Assembly (NCBI GenBank): GCA_041906465.1
Contig: JAYRJE010000013.1
Span: forward strand, 124,001-188,000
Reading direction: 5' to 3'
DNA length: 64,000 nt
Origin: Didemnitutus sp041906465
GTDB taxonomy: Bacteria > Verrucomicrobiota > Verrucomicrobiia > Opitutales > Opitutaceae
The notes beneath the pieces are model-generated. The model did no database searches. It was not told the origin of the DNA and saw nothing but the letters and a program-made list of their open reading frames with translations. Shown here one piece after another: positions 63,022 through 64,000 of the stretch. The position numbers and the translations under genes are program-made. How positions within the stretch are numbered: the stretch's first letter is position 1; each line of letters starts with the position of its first letter.

Positions 63022-63942
63022 TCAGCGCAAGCGCCGCGCGAGGAAAGCCTGGATGTCCTCCGCCCACGAACCGCCGTGCGCAGCGTGGTCGTCCTTGTGC
63101 CGCAGCAAACAGATCCCGCCGACCGCCTCCATTCGCTCGCGCAACGGCGGACCGAACGCCGGGTGGTGCGCGCCCTGCCCCGAGGGCGCATCCGCGGGCA
63201 GCGGCGTGCGCGGCTCTTCGTAATAAAGCATCACCGGCGGATCGTCCGCGCTGACGTGTTCGATGGGCGAGATCTCGCGAAACAGCGCGTGCGCCGCCGG
63301 CGAGTCGAATTGTTCACGCGGCATCTGATACAGCGTCGGACCCAGTTCGTGTTCGGTAAAGCGTCCACCGATGTAGCGACGGAAAAAGCGAACATCGTAG
63401 GAGGTTTGCGCGTCCCACACGAAGGCGCACGACACGCGCGTCGATTGGCGCGCGACCGGATCGAAGCTCCGGCGCTCGGCGAGGTCGTCGTGCAACGCGA
63501 GCCACAGCGCGATGCCCGCGCCCGCCGAGCCGCCGCACAGCGCGACGCGCCGTCGATCGATGCCCCAGCGCGGCGCATTCGCCCGCAGGAACTGCACGGC
63601 GCGCGCCGCATCGCGCATCGGCTCCGGCAACGACACGCCCGGGCCGCAATAGCGATAGTTGATCGACGCCACCGCGTAGCCCTCCGCGAGCAGCCGCTCG
63701 AGCATGCCATGCATTTCGAGCACGATCGACTTGTCGCCCGAGACGAAGCCGCCGCCGTGAATGAACACGACCAACGGCACGTCCGGTCCGGTCGGTTTCG
63801 GCAGCCACAAGTCAAACACCTGCCGCTCGTGCACGCCGTAGGCCACGTTCGCGAAGTCAGGCGCGAGCGTGGCCGCGGCAGACAGCGAGCCGGCACAAAG
63901 AATGGCCGCGCCGAGAGCGGAGACAGCGAACGGGATTTTCAT
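63022..63942 (-). CDS. Exported alpha/beta hydrolase, esterase type, paralogue
   Basis: 306 residues from the ATG at 63942 (a GTG six codons before is less likely). The signal peptide is MKIPFAVSALGAAILCAGSLSAAA. Motifs match its paralogue: VVFIHGGGFVSGDKS, ALCGGSAGAGIALW and HHPAFGPPLRERMEA. SINYRYCGPGVSLPEPMRDAARA is nearly the same in both copies. It probably removes ester side groups from a glycan outside the cytoplasm. It is seven bases upstream of the GH92 gene. Confidence 0.85.
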   Translation of the reverse strand: MKIPFAVSALGAAILCAGSLSAAATLAPDFANVAYGVHERQVFDLWLPKPTGPDVPLVVFIHGGGFVSGDKSIVLEMHGMLERLLAEGYAVASINYRYCGPGVSLPEPMRDAARAVQFLRANAPRWGIDRRRVALCGGSAGAGIALWLALHDDLAERRSFDPVARQSTRVSCAFVWDAQTSYDVRFFRRYIGGRFTEHELGPTLYQMPREQFDSPAAHALFREISPIEHVSADDPPVMLYYEEPRTPLPADAPSGQGAHHPAFGPPLRERMEAVGGICLLRHKDDHAAHGGSWAEDIQAFLARRLR

Positions 63943-64000
63943 GCAGGAGAAGACAGACACACCGCGGCGGAGAGTGCAGAGGCTAGTCGTGCCGCGACTG

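Overview
The window reads as a chromosomal segment of a high-GC, Gram-negative member of the Verrucomicrobiota, most likely Opitutaceae. This rests on family resemblance, not on a marker gene. The supporting signs are three large TonB-dependent receptors with the acidic-x-V-x-(L/M)-x-x-F-x-V motif just after the signal peptide, a sugar-degradation locus without a recognisable SusD partner, few Shine-Dalgarno-like sites and several GTG starts. No rRNA, tRNA or CRISPR array was recognised.

Layout. 1-2.4 kb: the first codons of an FGGY sugar kinase, then a compact minus-strand run (small membrane protein, AraC regulator, glyoxalase-like protein, ankyrin protein). 2.7-12.2 kb: two tandem TonB-dependent receptors, a LytTR-type response regulator with its histidine kinase, and a 6-phosphofructokinase. 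12.4-21.2 kb: a minus-strand cassette of nine genes that looks like an undescribed double-glycine peptide export system. It holds a LuxR-type response regulator, an HlyD-like adaptor, three different small peptides with canonical GG leaders, two paralogous periplasmic proteins (degenerate peptidase-MA-like region plus helical repeats), a small membrane protein and an ABC exporter with an intact C39 peptidase triad. 21.7-37.2 kb: ordinary housekeeping and exported genes (M14 peptidase, cyclophilin and FKBP isomerases, M20 hydrolase, S41-like protein, NTF2-like protein, glutamate dehydrogenase family, hybrid histidine kinase, YgjP-type peptidase, phosphoesterase, acyltransferase). 37.2-40.9 kb: an accessory patch, visibly more AT-rich, with unrecognised genes, a broken reading frame, short direct repeats and a nested hairpin. 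40.9-64 kb: a carbohydrate-use locus (parallel beta-helix protein, GH42, GH2, two regulators, GH78, sodium:solute symporter, TonB receptor, sialate-esterase-like protein, two exported alpha/beta hydrolases and GH92).

How the genes fit together. In the sugar locus the TonB receptor and symporter would import oligosaccharides. GH78, GH2, GH42 and GH92 show no obvious signal peptides and would cut the imported glycan inside the cell, while the exported esterases and the beta-helix protein act outside it. LacI and AraC regulators sit in the middle. In the GG cassette the C39 exporter would cut each leader after Gly-Gly and pass the peptides through the HlyD adaptor; an outer-membrane channel is not present here. 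The paired periplasmic proteins share an N-terminal motif with the TonB receptors, which is the most unexpected link in the window.

Dispersed elements: three copies of a roughly 60-base palindromic REP-like element (8863, 11022, 24500), one 131-base MITE-like element (21588-21718), and intrinsic-terminator-like hairpins after several genes.
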